A program made the translations under genes and the position numbers. A model generated the notes under the pieces. That model was not told where the DNA came from. It worked only from the letters and a program-made list of their open reading frames with translations, and ran no database searches. Below are positions 23,285-32,471 of a stretch of DNA of 64,000 nt, one piece after another. Source of the DNA: JACRBE01 sp964429005 (lineage in GTDB: Bacteria; Chlamydiota; Chlamydiia; Chlamydiales; JACRBE01); contig CAYSAJ010000001.1 of the NCBI GenBank assembly GCA_964429005.1, forward strand, positions 100,307-164,306, given 5' to 3'. Each line of letters opens with the position of its first letter. Positions within the stretch are counted from its first letter, which is position 1.

Positions 23285-25768
23285 TTAAATATCTAAGTTT
23301 TTTACAGATAAAGCATGGGTCTCAATAAAAAGACGTCGGGGCTTAACTTCTTCGCCCATGAGCATAGTAAACATTTGATCGGCCGCAACCGCATCGGGAA
23401 CTGTTACTTGCAATAGTGTTCTCTTCGCTGGATCCATTGTTGTTTCCCAAAGTTGGTCAGCGTTCATCTCACCAAGACCTTTGTAGCGTTGGATTTCGAT
23501 CCCTTTTCTTCCATTTTCGCGGAGATAGTCTACAATCTCTTTGAGAGTAAAGATGGGATACTCACTTCCAGATTCTTCCAAGATATCAAAGATCTTTCCA
23601 CTTGGAATGAGGTATTGGCTGATGGCGAGCTCAAAATCAGCAAGTGCTTGTTTAAGATCTTTGAGCTTATCTTCTTCATAAAGTTCGGTCACATGAACAG
23701 CTTGAGGCTTGAAGATCATCATTTCAGGAGTAATCTCAGCTTCGGGAATCGCTTGGATTGTTTTTTGATGATTTTCCCTTTGTCTTTCAATGTGAGCTTG
23801 CTTGAACGCCTCTACTTCTTCGTTTGTATAAAGATACTCTAAATCCTCATCTAAACGGACGAGATAGCGAGGGAAAAAGCCTTCATTGTTCGCGGTTGTT
23901 AAGAACTCTCTAAATGACATCCCTTTTCGCTCGATGGAATTCATAAGTCCTTCTACCGACAAAATTGCTTGGAGTAGATGTAGGAGATCGTTTTGCTCGA
24001 TCGTTTTATTTTGCGCCGCAAAACGTAGGGTAATATCTGTTGTTCCTAAGTGGAGCAAATATTCATCCATCTCTTTCTCAGAGTGAATGTATCGACTCAC
24101 CTTTTTTCTTGTGACTTTATAAAGAGGAGGTTGAGCAATATAAATATAGTTTCCTTCAATTAAATCGGGCATATGGCGATAGAAAAAAGTCATGAGAAGA
24201 GTACGGATATGAGATCCATCGACGTCAGCGTCCGTCATAATGATGATTTTATGATAACGAAGCTTTTCTAAATTGAATCCTTCTTTACCGATTCCACATC
24301 CAAACGCAGAAATCATGGCTCCTACTTCTTCGTTTTGCAGAACTTTCTGAAGTCTAGCTTTTTCCACGTTCAAAATCTTACCACGTATGGGTAAAATCGC
24401 TTGGAATCTGCGATCACGACCTGATTTTGCAGAACCACCCGCTGAGTCTCCCTCAACGATATAAATTTCGCAAAGAGCGGGATCTTTTTCAGAGCAATCG
24501 GTCAGTTTTCCTGGTAAACGGCCACTATCTAAAGCTGTTTTTCGAAGAGTTAATTCTCTCGCTTTGCGGGCAGCTTCCCTCGCCTGTGCAGCAAGAGTTG
24601 CTTTTTCGATAATAAGCTTTGCAATCGGTGGATGCTCTTCGAGGAAGGTTGTGAGGATCTCTCCTGTGACCTGCTGAGCTACAGTACTCACTTCGCTATT
24701 ACCAAGTTTTTGTTTTGTTTGTCCTTCAAACTGAGGATTGGGAACTTTCACAGAAATGATGGCTGTAAGCCCTTCTTTAATATCATCTCCGGTAATGCTT
24801 GTTTTATCCCCTTTAAGCATGTTGTGGTTTTTGCAGTAAGTATTAACAGCGCGCGTTAAAGCCGTTGAAAATCCTGTGAGATGTGTACCACCAAGTCTTG
24901 TATGGATGTTATTGACATAAGAAAAAGTGTTTTCTGTATATGTCTCATTCCACTGCATAGCCGCTTCAAATTCAATCGGCCCCTCTGAAGTTTCTTTAGA
25001 ACCATGAATATAAATCGGGGTAGGAAATAGAGGTTGTTTGTTTTCGTTAAGGTAAGAAACAAAAGAAGAAATCCCCCCTTCAAACTTGAAAACTACGGGT
25101 TCTTTTGTATCGTTTCTCTCTTCTTTAAGATGGATTTCAATTCCTTTATTGAGGAATGCAAGCTCTCTAAGACGTTTAAAAATGACATCATATTCAAATC
25201 GAGTTTCAGGAAAAATCTGGTCGTCTGGCATGAAGGTAACGATCGTACCTCTTTTTGTTGTCTCTCCGATCTGCTTCAATTCACCAAGAGGCTTACCTCG
25301 AGAAAAGTCCATTTTATAAACTTTTCCATTTTGATGAACTTCCACTTCAAGAAGTTTAGAAAGAGCATTTACGCAAGAAACACCCACGCCATGCAAACCA
25401 CCAGATACTTTATAGGTATTCTTGTCAAATTTTCCACCGGCATGGAGAATCGTCATAACGACTTCCAAAGCGGTGACTTTTCTTCCCTGTTTCCTAGATT
25501 CAGAGTCGTGAATTCCTACAGGAATACCTCGTCCATTATCTTCAACACTGACAGAACCATCTTTTCGAAAGGTAAGCCAAATCGTATTGCAATATCCTGC
25601 CATCGCTTCATCAATACAGTTGTCGACAACTTCATATATCAGTTGATGAAGACCATTCATTCCTATATCACCGATATACATACCGGGACGTTCACGTACA
25701 GCTTGAAGGCCTTCTAATACGGTAATCGAGCTGGCGTCATATTCTTTTTCTTTTGTCATGGTGGTCAT
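23285..25768 (-). CDS. gyrB: DNA gyrase subunit B
   Basis: 827 residues. GHKL ATPase motifs: EVVDNCIDEAMAGY (about 45), VEDNGRGIPVGIH (about 75), GGLHGVGVSCVNAL (about 122). TOPRIM: YIVEGDSAGGSAKSGRDRRF (about 431) and TDADVDGSHIRTLL (about 508). C-terminal QRYKGLGEMNADQLWETTMDP. Together with GyrA it supplies negative supercoiling. ATG at 25768 (a second ATG two codons in is also possible). It lies just downstream of dciA. Confidence 0.96.
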   Translation of the reverse strand: MTTMTKEKEYDASSITVLEGLQAVRERPGMYIGDIGMNGLHQLIYEVVDNCIDEAMAGYCNTIWLTFRKDGSVSVEDNGRGIPVGIHDSESRKQGRKVTALEVVMTILHAGGKFDKNTYKVSGGLHGVGVSCVNALSKLLEVEVHQNGKVYKMDFSRGKPLGELKQIGETTKRGTIVTFMPDDQIFPETRFEYDVIFKRLRELAFLNKGIEIHLKEERNDTKEPVVFKFEGGISSFVSYLNENKQPLFPTPIYIHGSKETSEGPIEFEAAMQWNETYTENTFSYVNNIHTRLGGTHLTGFSTALTRAVNTYCKNHNMLKGDKTSITGDDIKEGLTAIISVKVPNPQFEGQTKQKLGNSEVSTVAQQVTGEILTTFLEEHPPIAKLIIEKATLAAQAREAARKARELTLRKTALDSGRLPGKLTDCSEKDPALCEIYIVEGDSAGGSAKSGRDRRFQAILPIRGKILNVEKARLQKVLQNEEVGAMISAFGCGIGKEGFNLEKLRYHKIIIMTDADVDGSHIRTLLMTFFYRHMPDLIEGNYIYIAQPPLYKVTRKKVSRYIHSEKEMDEYLLHLGTTDITLRFAAQNKTIEQNDLLHLLQAILSVEGLMNSIERKGMSFREFLTTANNEGFFPRYLVRLDEDLEYLYTNEEVEAFKQAHIERQRENHQKTIQAIPEAEITPEMMIFKPQAVHVTELYEEDKLKDLKQALADFELAISQYLIPSGKIFDILEESGSEYPIFTLKEIVDYLRENGRKGIEIQRYKGLGEMNADQLWETTMDPAKRTLLQVTVPDAVAADQMFTMLMGEEVKPRRLFIETHALSVKNLDI

Positions 25769-25807
25769 ACCCTTTCACTCTCATAATTTGATAAAAAGCA
25801 AAATCTA

Positions 25808-26149
25808 TCATACACCGATGTGAAATACAATATTTTCAATCGGGATATGGGGAAGACTTTCCTTCAGTTTTTTCAGCAACATCTCTTTTTGCTGATTCTT
25901 CAGTATACTATAAAGAGACGAATTTTTCACCTGTACAAACAGGGTTTTATTTTTAAAATCGACAGGGGTCGCCATGGGAGCTAGTTTACTCCCCATAAGC
26001 TCGTTCCACTTATCAAAAATAGGATCTCTTTTTTGGTCCATTCCTTTGAATAAATGTTCAGCAAGCTCGGGGAGAAGATGTTTGATTTCTCTTCCGGTGG
26101 GGCGGGTTCCATCATAATTTCTGGGAATACGTTTGAACTTCTCTTTCAT
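25808..26149 (-). CDS. dciA: DciA-like (DUF721) helicase-loader protein
   Basis: 113 residues from the ATG at 26149 (MKEKFKRIPRNYDGTRP); the longer frame adds a cysteine-rich stretch atypical of the family. DUF721/DciA proteins load the replicative helicase DnaB in bacteria lacking DnaC/DnaI. The KH-like domain is seen as FDKWNELMGSKLAPMATPVD, then LFVQVKNSSLYSILKNQQKE and the C-terminal helix. Position beside gyrB, as in many bacterial phyla, supports the call. The match is to a diverse family, so the assignment rests on both motif and context. Confidence 0.75.
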   Translation of the reverse strand: MKEKFKRIPRNYDGTRPTGREIKHLLPELAEHLFKGMDQKRDPIFDKWNELMGSKLAPMATPVDFKNKTLFVQVKNSSLYSILKNQQKEMLLKKLKESLPHIPIENIVFHIGV

Positions 26150-26342
26150 AGCACTGCATGGGCATAAGGCCCAATGCGCACTATAGCTCTGACACTTTAA
26201 AATTGCAACGTCAATAGTTGATGGCAAAGAATAGCTTCTGCAAATCACTTAATTGTTAAATCTAAAAAAATCTCTTAAATAGAAAAAATCAAACTAACTT
26301 GATTAAAATTCTATCATTTAAATTACAACTTGTGAAATTTTT

Positions 26343-26924
26343 ATGAAAAAACTCATTTGCTTCATTTCGATTGCTCTTTCTTCTCTTGCTTCAGCCGATT
26401 CTTCATTTAATTCGTCATACCATATGCCTTTAAAACACTCCGAAGCTGCCTCGAAACTAGATGAGAGTTTTTATCACCCTTATTTTGGAGCAGGGTTTTC
26501 GACGTTTGTTTTCCTTCCTTATGGAGGAAATTTCAGCATTGGAACAAGATCGGCAGCACCTAACATGCCTGTAGGTGTTGATATTTCAGCGAACTACACA
26601 GCAACTTTCGCCAGCCAGTACTACTTCATTAAAGGAATGCTTCCCGTATACCTAAACAGAAGCACTCCCCTTGAATCCTACTATATGGGCCCCTATCTTT
26701 GCTTCGGGTATAACCATATCTCTGAATTTCTAGGGCCCAATTCCATTGATTTTAACTCAGGCCCCCTACTGATCAATGGCATGGCTTTTGGCAAAAACTT
26801 TCTTGTCGAAGAAAGAATGAACTTTTGGCAAGTCAGCGCCAATTTTGCACGGTTAGAAGGCGGCTCCTCACTCAAATGGGAAAGCTGGCCTACCTTTACT
26901 TTTCAATACGGACTTGGGTTCTAA
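26343..26924 (+). CDS. Small outer-membrane beta-barrel candidate
   Basis: 193 residues. Signal peptide MKKLICFISIALSSLASA with cleavage near 18/19. The mature part alternates aromatic and polar residues (YFGAGFSTFVFLPYGG, MGPYLCFGYNHISEF, NFWQVSANFARLEGG) and ends in aromatic FQYGLGF, the terminal Phe typical of outer-membrane barrel proteins. Size would fit an 8-stranded barrel. I recognise no named family. No partner genes: dciA is divergent and the large 936-residue gene follows. Confidence 0.65.
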   Translation: MKKLICFISIALSSLASADSSFNSSYHMPLKHSEAASKLDESFYHPYFGAGFSTFVFLPYGGNFSIGTRSAAPNMPVGVDISANYTATFASQYYFIKGMLPVYLNRSTPLESYYMGPYLCFGYNHISEFLGPNSIDFNSGPLLINGMAFGKNFLVEERMNFWQVSANFARLEGGSSLKWESWPTFTFQYGLGF

Positions 26925-27042
26925 AAATTTATTGAAAATTTTAGGCGAAAAAAAGACTTACCAACTCAAGCTTTAATTTCTTTTTACAAGCTTTTTATTT
27001 ACTGAAGTTTGTGCTATTTTAGTCACAAAAATCAGAGATATC

Positions 27043-29853
27043 ATGGATTGCTCCACTGCTTTCAAAATTTCATTACACCCTTCTCATGGTCCTTCTTCAG
27101 CGGCTGCCGCTGAAGCTGGGCTTAGAAAAGCAGCTACAAGTGACTCTCTTTTAGCCAGAACTTCGAGCGCCGTTGAAGGCTCGTTGATGGCGGGCTTACT
27201 AGATTCCCCTCCTTGCAGCTATAGACCACCTGCCGCATCAGACGCTTCTACAGAAGGGTCTGTCAGCCCCTTGAAAGGGAGGATCTCTGCGCTTTCACTC
27301 ACTCCAAGCACTCCGATTAGCATGATCGCTAGAGAGGGAGGGCCTTCCCCACTACCTTTCTCAGGGGCTGTAGATTTGGCGCCCTTGCACCCGGAGCCCT
27401 CTTCAGAGCTTATCTCCCTAATAAGATCCTTTTCTTCAATAGAAGGAGAATTCTCTCTTTTTTTAGGGCTATTTTTTCTCCTAATTAGCCAGCTTAGCCC
27501 TGCAGAAGATGCTCATTTTGCTCTTCATCAACGCTTTGCAAGACTCATGCTCCTATCTGGAAGTGAGGAGGAAAAGAAGGCAATCTTTGAAAGCTTCTTT
27601 AGAGATGCAAGCCCTATACTTAATCCTATTTTAGAGCGAGACGGTATTCAGCCGATCACCCATGAACTTTCTCTCGAACTGAGTCATTTGCTTGTTAAGT
27701 ACCCCTTAATGAGCATTAAGAAACTCATAGCCCGTAAAGACTTTTCAAAAATGGCCGAGTTTCAGCGATCTCCTGCTTTGCTCCATGCGGCAGAGAGATT
27801 TTTAATTCTGTTTTATCTCAAAATATTTCTTTTGCATTTACTGTCTAATGCAAAAGAATTCATGAAATATCATGAGCTATGTGGATCATCTCTTTCTTCC
27901 TTTCCAGAAATCATAGCGAGGTCGAGAAAATCTTCCGCCTATTCTTCATGGATCATGCAAATTATTTCTAAATTTTCTGAGCCCTATCCAAATTCTTTAC
28001 TAAGAAATATTTCTCATACCTTATGTGGCCAAGACTCTGTTATGGACATCCTTTCAATACGAAAAAGATATGTAAACGGAATGATAACCCAGGAAGAAAC
28101 ATTAGCCGCGCTCATGCCTCATTCATCACTCCTTTTGGATCATACCGATGACTCACTTGTTGGATTCTCAAGCATGCTCGAAAAAATTCGTGAAGGTCTT
28201 TTTTGTTTCGCTGCTATTATCTCCTTTCCCTATGTGCTACGAGAAAAATCGAATCATTTGACAACGATGGAAGTAGAAAAAGCTGCCACTGCATTTATTA
28301 CCGGGAAATTAGACTCTATTGATTTACCTCCCCTGCCAAAAGAAATCTATCTCTATTACCAGCAGCAAAAAGGTCTCCTACGACTTGGAGAAATACTTGC
28401 GCTTCATCTTCGATCAGGCTGCAAGGCGGGAGATGGGCTCCGGCAAATTGCAAGAACATTATTGACACCGCCCAAATCTCCATCACCTACAAAAAGGAGA
28501 GTGCTTCCGAAACCTGTCTCTGGAATGAAAACGACAGCCGCTGCTGCTGCGACAGAAGAGGAAGCGGCCCCACCTGAAATTGCACATCCAGCATACTATT
28601 CATCTTTACATCAATTTTTCCTGAGCCCTATTTCATTCTCGAGTTTAAAAGCGTTTGGATCTGCTGAGGCTTTACAAATTTCACTCAGCTACGCTCAAGC
28701 TCTTTTTAAGCTTCATGAGTTATTTAGATTCTCACTTTCTCCTGTAGAAATTTCTCATTACTTGCTTGATGCAGGGCGCATGGGGTCTTTATGTCTTGAG
28801 CAGATCATTACAGCAAAAATGCTAGAAGATCATAAAGCCTCTTCAAGAAGCGATTTGGAAACTCTGATTGCAGATTGTGGTCATGAGTCTAAACATCGAA
28901 TCGCAAAAACCGATATTTTATCTAGACTTAACCCCTTCCAGCAAAGCACAATCAGAGAAATCCTTAACGTTTACTCTCAACTTGAATATGGGATCAGAGC
29001 TCTTCCCGAAGTGGATCCAAGACAACCTGATCTAACCTTATGGGTGGCTTTGAATGAAGGCAAAAGCGATCTAAATCTTTCCAAAATTGCTTCTGACGTG
29101 CAAAAGAGGATCAAAGACACCTTAATGGCTTTTTTTCACATAGCCATGACAATCCCTGCAGTAGCAACCTCTATCGACGCCGATCTTTTCTTTACATGGT
29201 CGGCGCAAAAAAGTGAGCCTTTAGAAAGTCCTTTTATGAAAGCAGAAAATCCTCTACCAGCACCGATTGAAGATAGTTTTATTGTATTGGCACAAATCAT
29301 TCATGAACTTGAGAAGTCTTCTCATAAAAAAGCCCTCTCATTTAATTCTTTTCTGCGACATAAAGCTCAGCGAATAGGTCACAGTATAAGTCACATTGCG
29401 GTTCCTGAATTAAGGGACTTCATGCAAGGTCAAACCAAACTTCTTTTGCTAGAAATTTTAGAAAAAGCTCTTAAAGAATCCTCTTGGGAAGCTGAGTCTG
29501 CTTCAGCCGCAGGCCCTGCACCCGCTCACCAACTCGACCTGTATGCTCTTGAACTCGACATAAGAGACCTCACAGCAGAAGAACTGGGGTTCCTACGAAG
29601 TGCGAAAGGACGCAGAAACAACGCACGCTACACAGAAATGGCGACATCTGTAAGAGTCTTCGAACCCAAAAAGCCAAAAGGATTCTCTTTAGCTTGTGCA
29701 GGTGCAGGATCAGAAGGAGAAGCGCTAAGCGATGAGAAATTTTACGCTGTCAAAACAACTCGCCTACTTGATGCTGAAAAGTCTCTTGCTCAAGAAATGC
29801 CCCTCATGTGCTCTACTTTGAAAAAAGCCCTCAAGAAGAGGGGTTGGATTTGA
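27043..29853 (+). CDS. Large helical hypothetical protein, putative effector (936 aa)
   Basis: 936 residues, no family recognised. The first 130 residues are Ser/Ala/Pro-rich and disordered, with an AAAAEAGLRKAA stretch, like a T3SS-signal-bearing N-terminus. Residues about 130-470 are helical with a hydrophobic run (FSLFLGLFFLLISQL). A Pro/Lys/Ala linker follows at about 475-510 (TPPKSPSPTKRR), then a second helical domain to about 860 with repeated HELEK/ISHI-type helices, and a basic tail. No signal peptide for Sec. Two-domain helical layout with a flexible linker and isolated gene position are typical of chlamydial effectors, but no activity can be named. Confidence 0.6.
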   Translation: MDCSTAFKISLHPSHGPSSAAAAEAGLRKAATSDSLLARTSSAVEGSLMAGLLDSPPCSYRPPAASDASTEGSVSPLKGRISALSLTPSTPISMIAREGGPSPLPFSGAVDLAPLHPEPSSELISLIRSFSSIEGEFSLFLGLFFLLISQLSPAEDAHFALHQRFARLMLLSGSEEEKKAIFESFFRDASPILNPILERDGIQPITHELSLELSHLLVKYPLMSIKKLIARKDFSKMAEFQRSPALLHAAERFLILFYLKIFLLHLLSNAKEFMKYHELCGSSLSSFPEIIARSRKSSAYSSWIMQIISKFSEPYPNSLLRNISHTLCGQDSVMDILSIRKRYVNGMITQEETLAALMPHSSLLLDHTDDSLVGFSSMLEKIREGLFCFAAIISFPYVLREKSNHLTTMEVEKAATAFITGKLDSIDLPPLPKEIYLYYQQQKGLLRLGEILALHLRSGCKAGDGLRQIARTLLTPPKSPSPTKRRVLPKPVSGMKTTAAAAATEEEAAPPEIAHPAYYSSLHQFFLSPISFSSLKAFGSAEALQISLSYAQALFKLHELFRFSLSPVEISHYLLDAGRMGSLCLEQIITAKMLEDHKASSRSDLETLIADCGHESKHRIAKTDILSRLNPFQQSTIREILNVYSQLEYGIRALPEVDPRQPDLTLWVALNEGKSDLNLSKIASDVQKRIKDTLMAFFHIAMTIPAVATSIDADLFFTWSAQKSEPLESPFMKAENPLPAPIEDSFIVLAQIIHELEKSSHKKALSFNSFLRHKAQRIGHSISHIAVPELRDFMQGQTKLLLLEILEKALKESSWEAESASAAGPAPAHQLDLYALELDIRDLTAEELGFLRSAKGRRNNARYTEMATSVRVFEPKKPKGFSLACAGAGSEGEALSDEKFYAVKTTRLLDAEKSLAQEMPLMCSTLKKALKKRGWI

Positions 29854-29864
29854 AAATTCAAATC
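29847..29864 (+). terminator. Weak hairpin at end of 936-aa gene
   Basis: GATTTGA / TCAAATC arms with AAAT loop, followed by AATTTTTG; it overlaps the stop codon. Weak stem, plausible terminator. Confidence 0.35.
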
Positions 29865-29961
29865 AATTTTTGAATAAAAATTTTCCTCAGTAACGATTTA
29901 CCTCGATTTTTGAAGGAAGAACCTTCATACTATAGCAAAAAATTCACCCTGAAAATTGTAT

Positions 29962-31776
29962 ATGAGAGACCCCCAAAAAATCCGTAATATTGCCATTATT
30001 GCCCACATCGACCATGGCAAAACCACCATGATTGATAGTTTGCTTGCACAAAGCAATATTTTTAGAGAAAACGAAGAAGTAGTAGAACGTGTAATGGATC
30101 ATTTTGATCTTGAAAAAGAACGTGGCATCACCATTTTTGCTAAGCACACTGGCATCCTTTATAAGGATTTCGCTATCAACTTAATTGACACTCCAGGGCA
30201 TGCCGACTTCTCTGCTGAAGTAGAGCGCGTTCTAGGAATGGTCAACTCCGTACTTCTCCTTGTTGACGCTCAAGAAGGCCCCATGCCTCAAACACGTTTT
30301 GTTCTTTCCCAGGCTCTCAAACAAGGGTTAAAACCGATCGTCGTGCTTAATAAAATCGACAGACCCCACGCTGCTCCCGATGAAGCTCTCAACAAAACCT
30401 TTGATCTCTTTGTCGAACTTGGCGCTAATGATGAACAACTTGATTTTCCTTATTGCTACGCTTCAGGTCTAGGCGGATTTGCAATTCGCCATTTGAATGA
30501 TGAAAGAAAAGACATGAATCCTCTTTTTGATCTCATTATTGAAAAAGTAGCTCCTCCTCCTGGAGATTTATCATTACCTTTCCTTATGCAAGTTGCTTCC
30601 TTGTCTTACAACGACTTTTTAGGACGACAAGCTACAGGTCGTGTACTTGAAGGTTCTGTGAAAGCAGGCGACACAATTACAAGAATCGACCACACAGGTC
30701 ACCCTACAAAACACAAAATTGCGAAAGTAGAAGGTTATTTAGGAATACGCCGCATTGATCTCGACTCAGGTGGTGCAGGAGATATTATTTCGATTTCTGG
30801 AATTGAAGAAGTGATGATTGGAGACACTCTTTGCTCTTCAAATCATATAAGACAGCTTCCACCCATTTCTCTTGGTGAACCTACTCTATCGGTTGACTTT
30901 TCTGTAAATGACAGCCCTTTTTGTGGAAAAGATGGAAAACATGTGACGATGAACAAACTTCGAGACCGCCTTCTCAAAGAGAAGAAAGCAAACGTCTCTT
31001 TGCGCATTGAAGAATCAGAAGATGACGTTATTCGTGTTTATGGAAGAGGAGAGCTTCACCTTTCTGTTTTAATTGAAACAATGCGTCGTGAAGGCTACGA
31101 GTTTTCAATTGGAAAACCTAAAGTTGTAATCAAAGAAGAAAACGGAGAAAAGCTTGAACCTTACGAAAGAACTCACGTTGAAGTTCCCGAAGCGTTTTCA
31201 GGTCCTGTTATTGAGGAGCTTTCGAAGAGAAAAGGAGAAATGAAAAACCTTTTCAAAAACGAGCACAACATCACGATGATAGAATTTATCATTCCTACAC
31301 GCTCGCTCATGGGATACCGTAATGAATTCCTTAACGTAACTAAAGGAAAAGGAATTCTAACCTCCGTTTTTGACCACTTTGGCCCTTTCAAGGGAGAACT
31401 TCCTGGAAGAAAATATGGAGCGTTCATCAGCAACTCTCAAGAGAAGTCAACAGCTTATGCGATCTTTAACCTCCAAGAGCGTGGCGTGATCTTTATTGGC
31501 CCGGGCGTAGATGTCTATGAAGGAATGATCGTAGGACGCAATAGCCGTGATAACGACCTTGTTGTCAACATCACAAGAGAAAAACATCTAACTAACGTTC
31601 GCGCTTCAGGCAGTGATGAAAACCTCATCTTGATCCCTCCAGAAACGATGGATCTTGAAAAGGCGATGCAGTTTATTGAAGATGATGAAATGATCGAAGT
31701 CACCCCTCATTTTGTTCGAATTCGAAAGGGGATCCTTAAAGAAACAGATCGCAAGCGTAGCCGCTCTAACGCTTAA
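29962..31776 (+). CDS. typA: Translational GTPase TypA/BipA
   Basis: 604 residues; ATG at 29962 begins MRDPQKIRNIAIIAHIDHGKTT, and the upstream TTG at 29956 adds only two residues. A ribosome-associated GTPase of the EF-G group needed for 50S assembly under stress. G motifs: AHIDHGKTT, RGITI, DTPGHAD, NKIDRP. Domain III-V and the BipA-specific C-terminus (AFISNSQEKSTAYAIFNLQERG, VNITREKHLTNVRASGSDENLIL) are complete. A clear terminator follows. Confidence 0.96.
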   Translation: MRDPQKIRNIAIIAHIDHGKTTMIDSLLAQSNIFRENEEVVERVMDHFDLEKERGITIFAKHTGILYKDFAINLIDTPGHADFSAEVERVLGMVNSVLLLVDAQEGPMPQTRFVLSQALKQGLKPIVVLNKIDRPHAAPDEALNKTFDLFVELGANDEQLDFPYCYASGLGGFAIRHLNDERKDMNPLFDLIIEKVAPPPGDLSLPFLMQVASLSYNDFLGRQATGRVLEGSVKAGDTITRIDHTGHPTKHKIAKVEGYLGIRRIDLDSGGAGDIISISGIEEVMIGDTLCSSNHIRQLPPISLGEPTLSVDFSVNDSPFCGKDGKHVTMNKLRDRLLKEKKANVSLRIEESEDDVIRVYGRGELHLSVLIETMRREGYEFSIGKPKVVIKEENGEKLEPYERTHVEVPEAFSGPVIEELSKRKGEMKNLFKNEHNITMIEFIIPTRSLMGYRNEFLNVTKGKGILTSVFDHFGPFKGELPGRKYGAFISNSQEKSTAYAIFNLQERGVIFIGPGVDVYEGMIVGRNSRDNDLVVNITREKHLTNVRASGSDENLILIPPETMDLEKAMQFIEDDEMIEVTPHFVRIRKGILKETDRKRSRSNA

Positions 31777-31788
31777 AAAATCTTCTCG

Positions 31789-31811
31789 AAGGCCATGTTA
31801 ATCATGGCCTT
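31789..31811 (+). terminator. Intrinsic terminator of typA
   Basis: AAGGCCATG / CATGGCCTT stem with 5-base loop, then TCTCTTTT, 12 bases past the stop. Confidence 0.8.
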
Positions 31812-31830
31812 TCTCTTTTAAAAATATTCT

Positions 31831-31859
31831 TTGCTGTGCTACCTTTTCACCTTTATAAT
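31831..31859 (+). promoter_or_regulatory. Promoter of hypothetical gene 31876
   Basis: TTGCTG, 17-base spacer, TATAAT, directly after the typA terminator and 16 bases before the ATG. Confidence 0.6.
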
Positions 31860-31875
31860 CACAAAAGGCACCTTT

Positions 31876-32427
31876 ATGGCAGCTCCTCTTACACACACAT
31901 CCCCATTTAGCCCCAGAACCTCTGCTCTACTAGACGACGCTTCTAATCCGATCACTTATTCACTACAACTAGGAGCTATTAAAGTTTCTTTAACAGTTCC
32001 TCATTACACAATAGCTCGGGATGAGCTTCCTCCTACGACAGAATTTGAAGCTGCTTTTCTTGAATGTTTAAGCACACTCACTAGAATTGTTTTGAATAAT
32101 CTCATTTTACCTGGAGCTATTAAAGAAGTTTCTACTGGAGCATCGGGAAGGGGGGCTGGATCAGTCACTGACAAGACGGACAAGCTATGGAAAGAGTCTC
32201 TAGCGCTTATTGATCAATTCGAGACAGGCGTGGAACGATGTAAAGTTCTTGCTGAGAGGCAGTTTGAAGCATATAAAGCACATCTCTCTTCAAAAACAAC
32301 CGATGATGACAATCCTCATAGGGAGCAAGCAATGTGGTCTAGGGCTCTTTTGACAATTACTGGGCTTTCTTCGATTTTTGCCCTGGTTGATGAAAAATTG
32401 GGGCTATTGTTATTTCTCAAAATCTAA
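31876..32427 (+). CDS. Hypothetical protein, 183 aa
   Basis: 183 residues from the ATG at 31876; the longer frame from 31831 overlaps the promoter and is rejected. No recognised family. A polar Ser/Thr/Pro-rich N-terminus, a helical middle, a short Gly linker (STGASGRGAGS, about 95-105), a charged helix and a hydrophobic C-terminus (ALLTITGLSSIFALVDEKLGLLLFL) that could be a membrane anchor. It precedes the SET/ankyrin gene by 44 bases and may be transcribed with it. Confidence 0.55.
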   Translation: MAAPLTHTSPFSPRTSALLDDASNPITYSLQLGAIKVSLTVPHYTIARDELPPTTEFEAAFLECLSTLTRIVLNNLILPGAIKEVSTGASGRGAGSVTDKTDKLWKESLALIDQFETGVERCKVLAERQFEAYKAHLSSKTTDDDNPHREQAMWSRALLTITGLSSIFALVDEKLGLLLFLKI

Positions 32428-32471
32428 CGACTCTGTATACTCTTTAGCCTTAATTAAATAAAGAGTTTACC

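Noticed and set aside
25034..25717. 227-codon open frame on the plus strand
   Set aside because: Lies wholly antisense to the conserved ATPase part of gyrB, has no ribosome binding site and no recognisable protein features.
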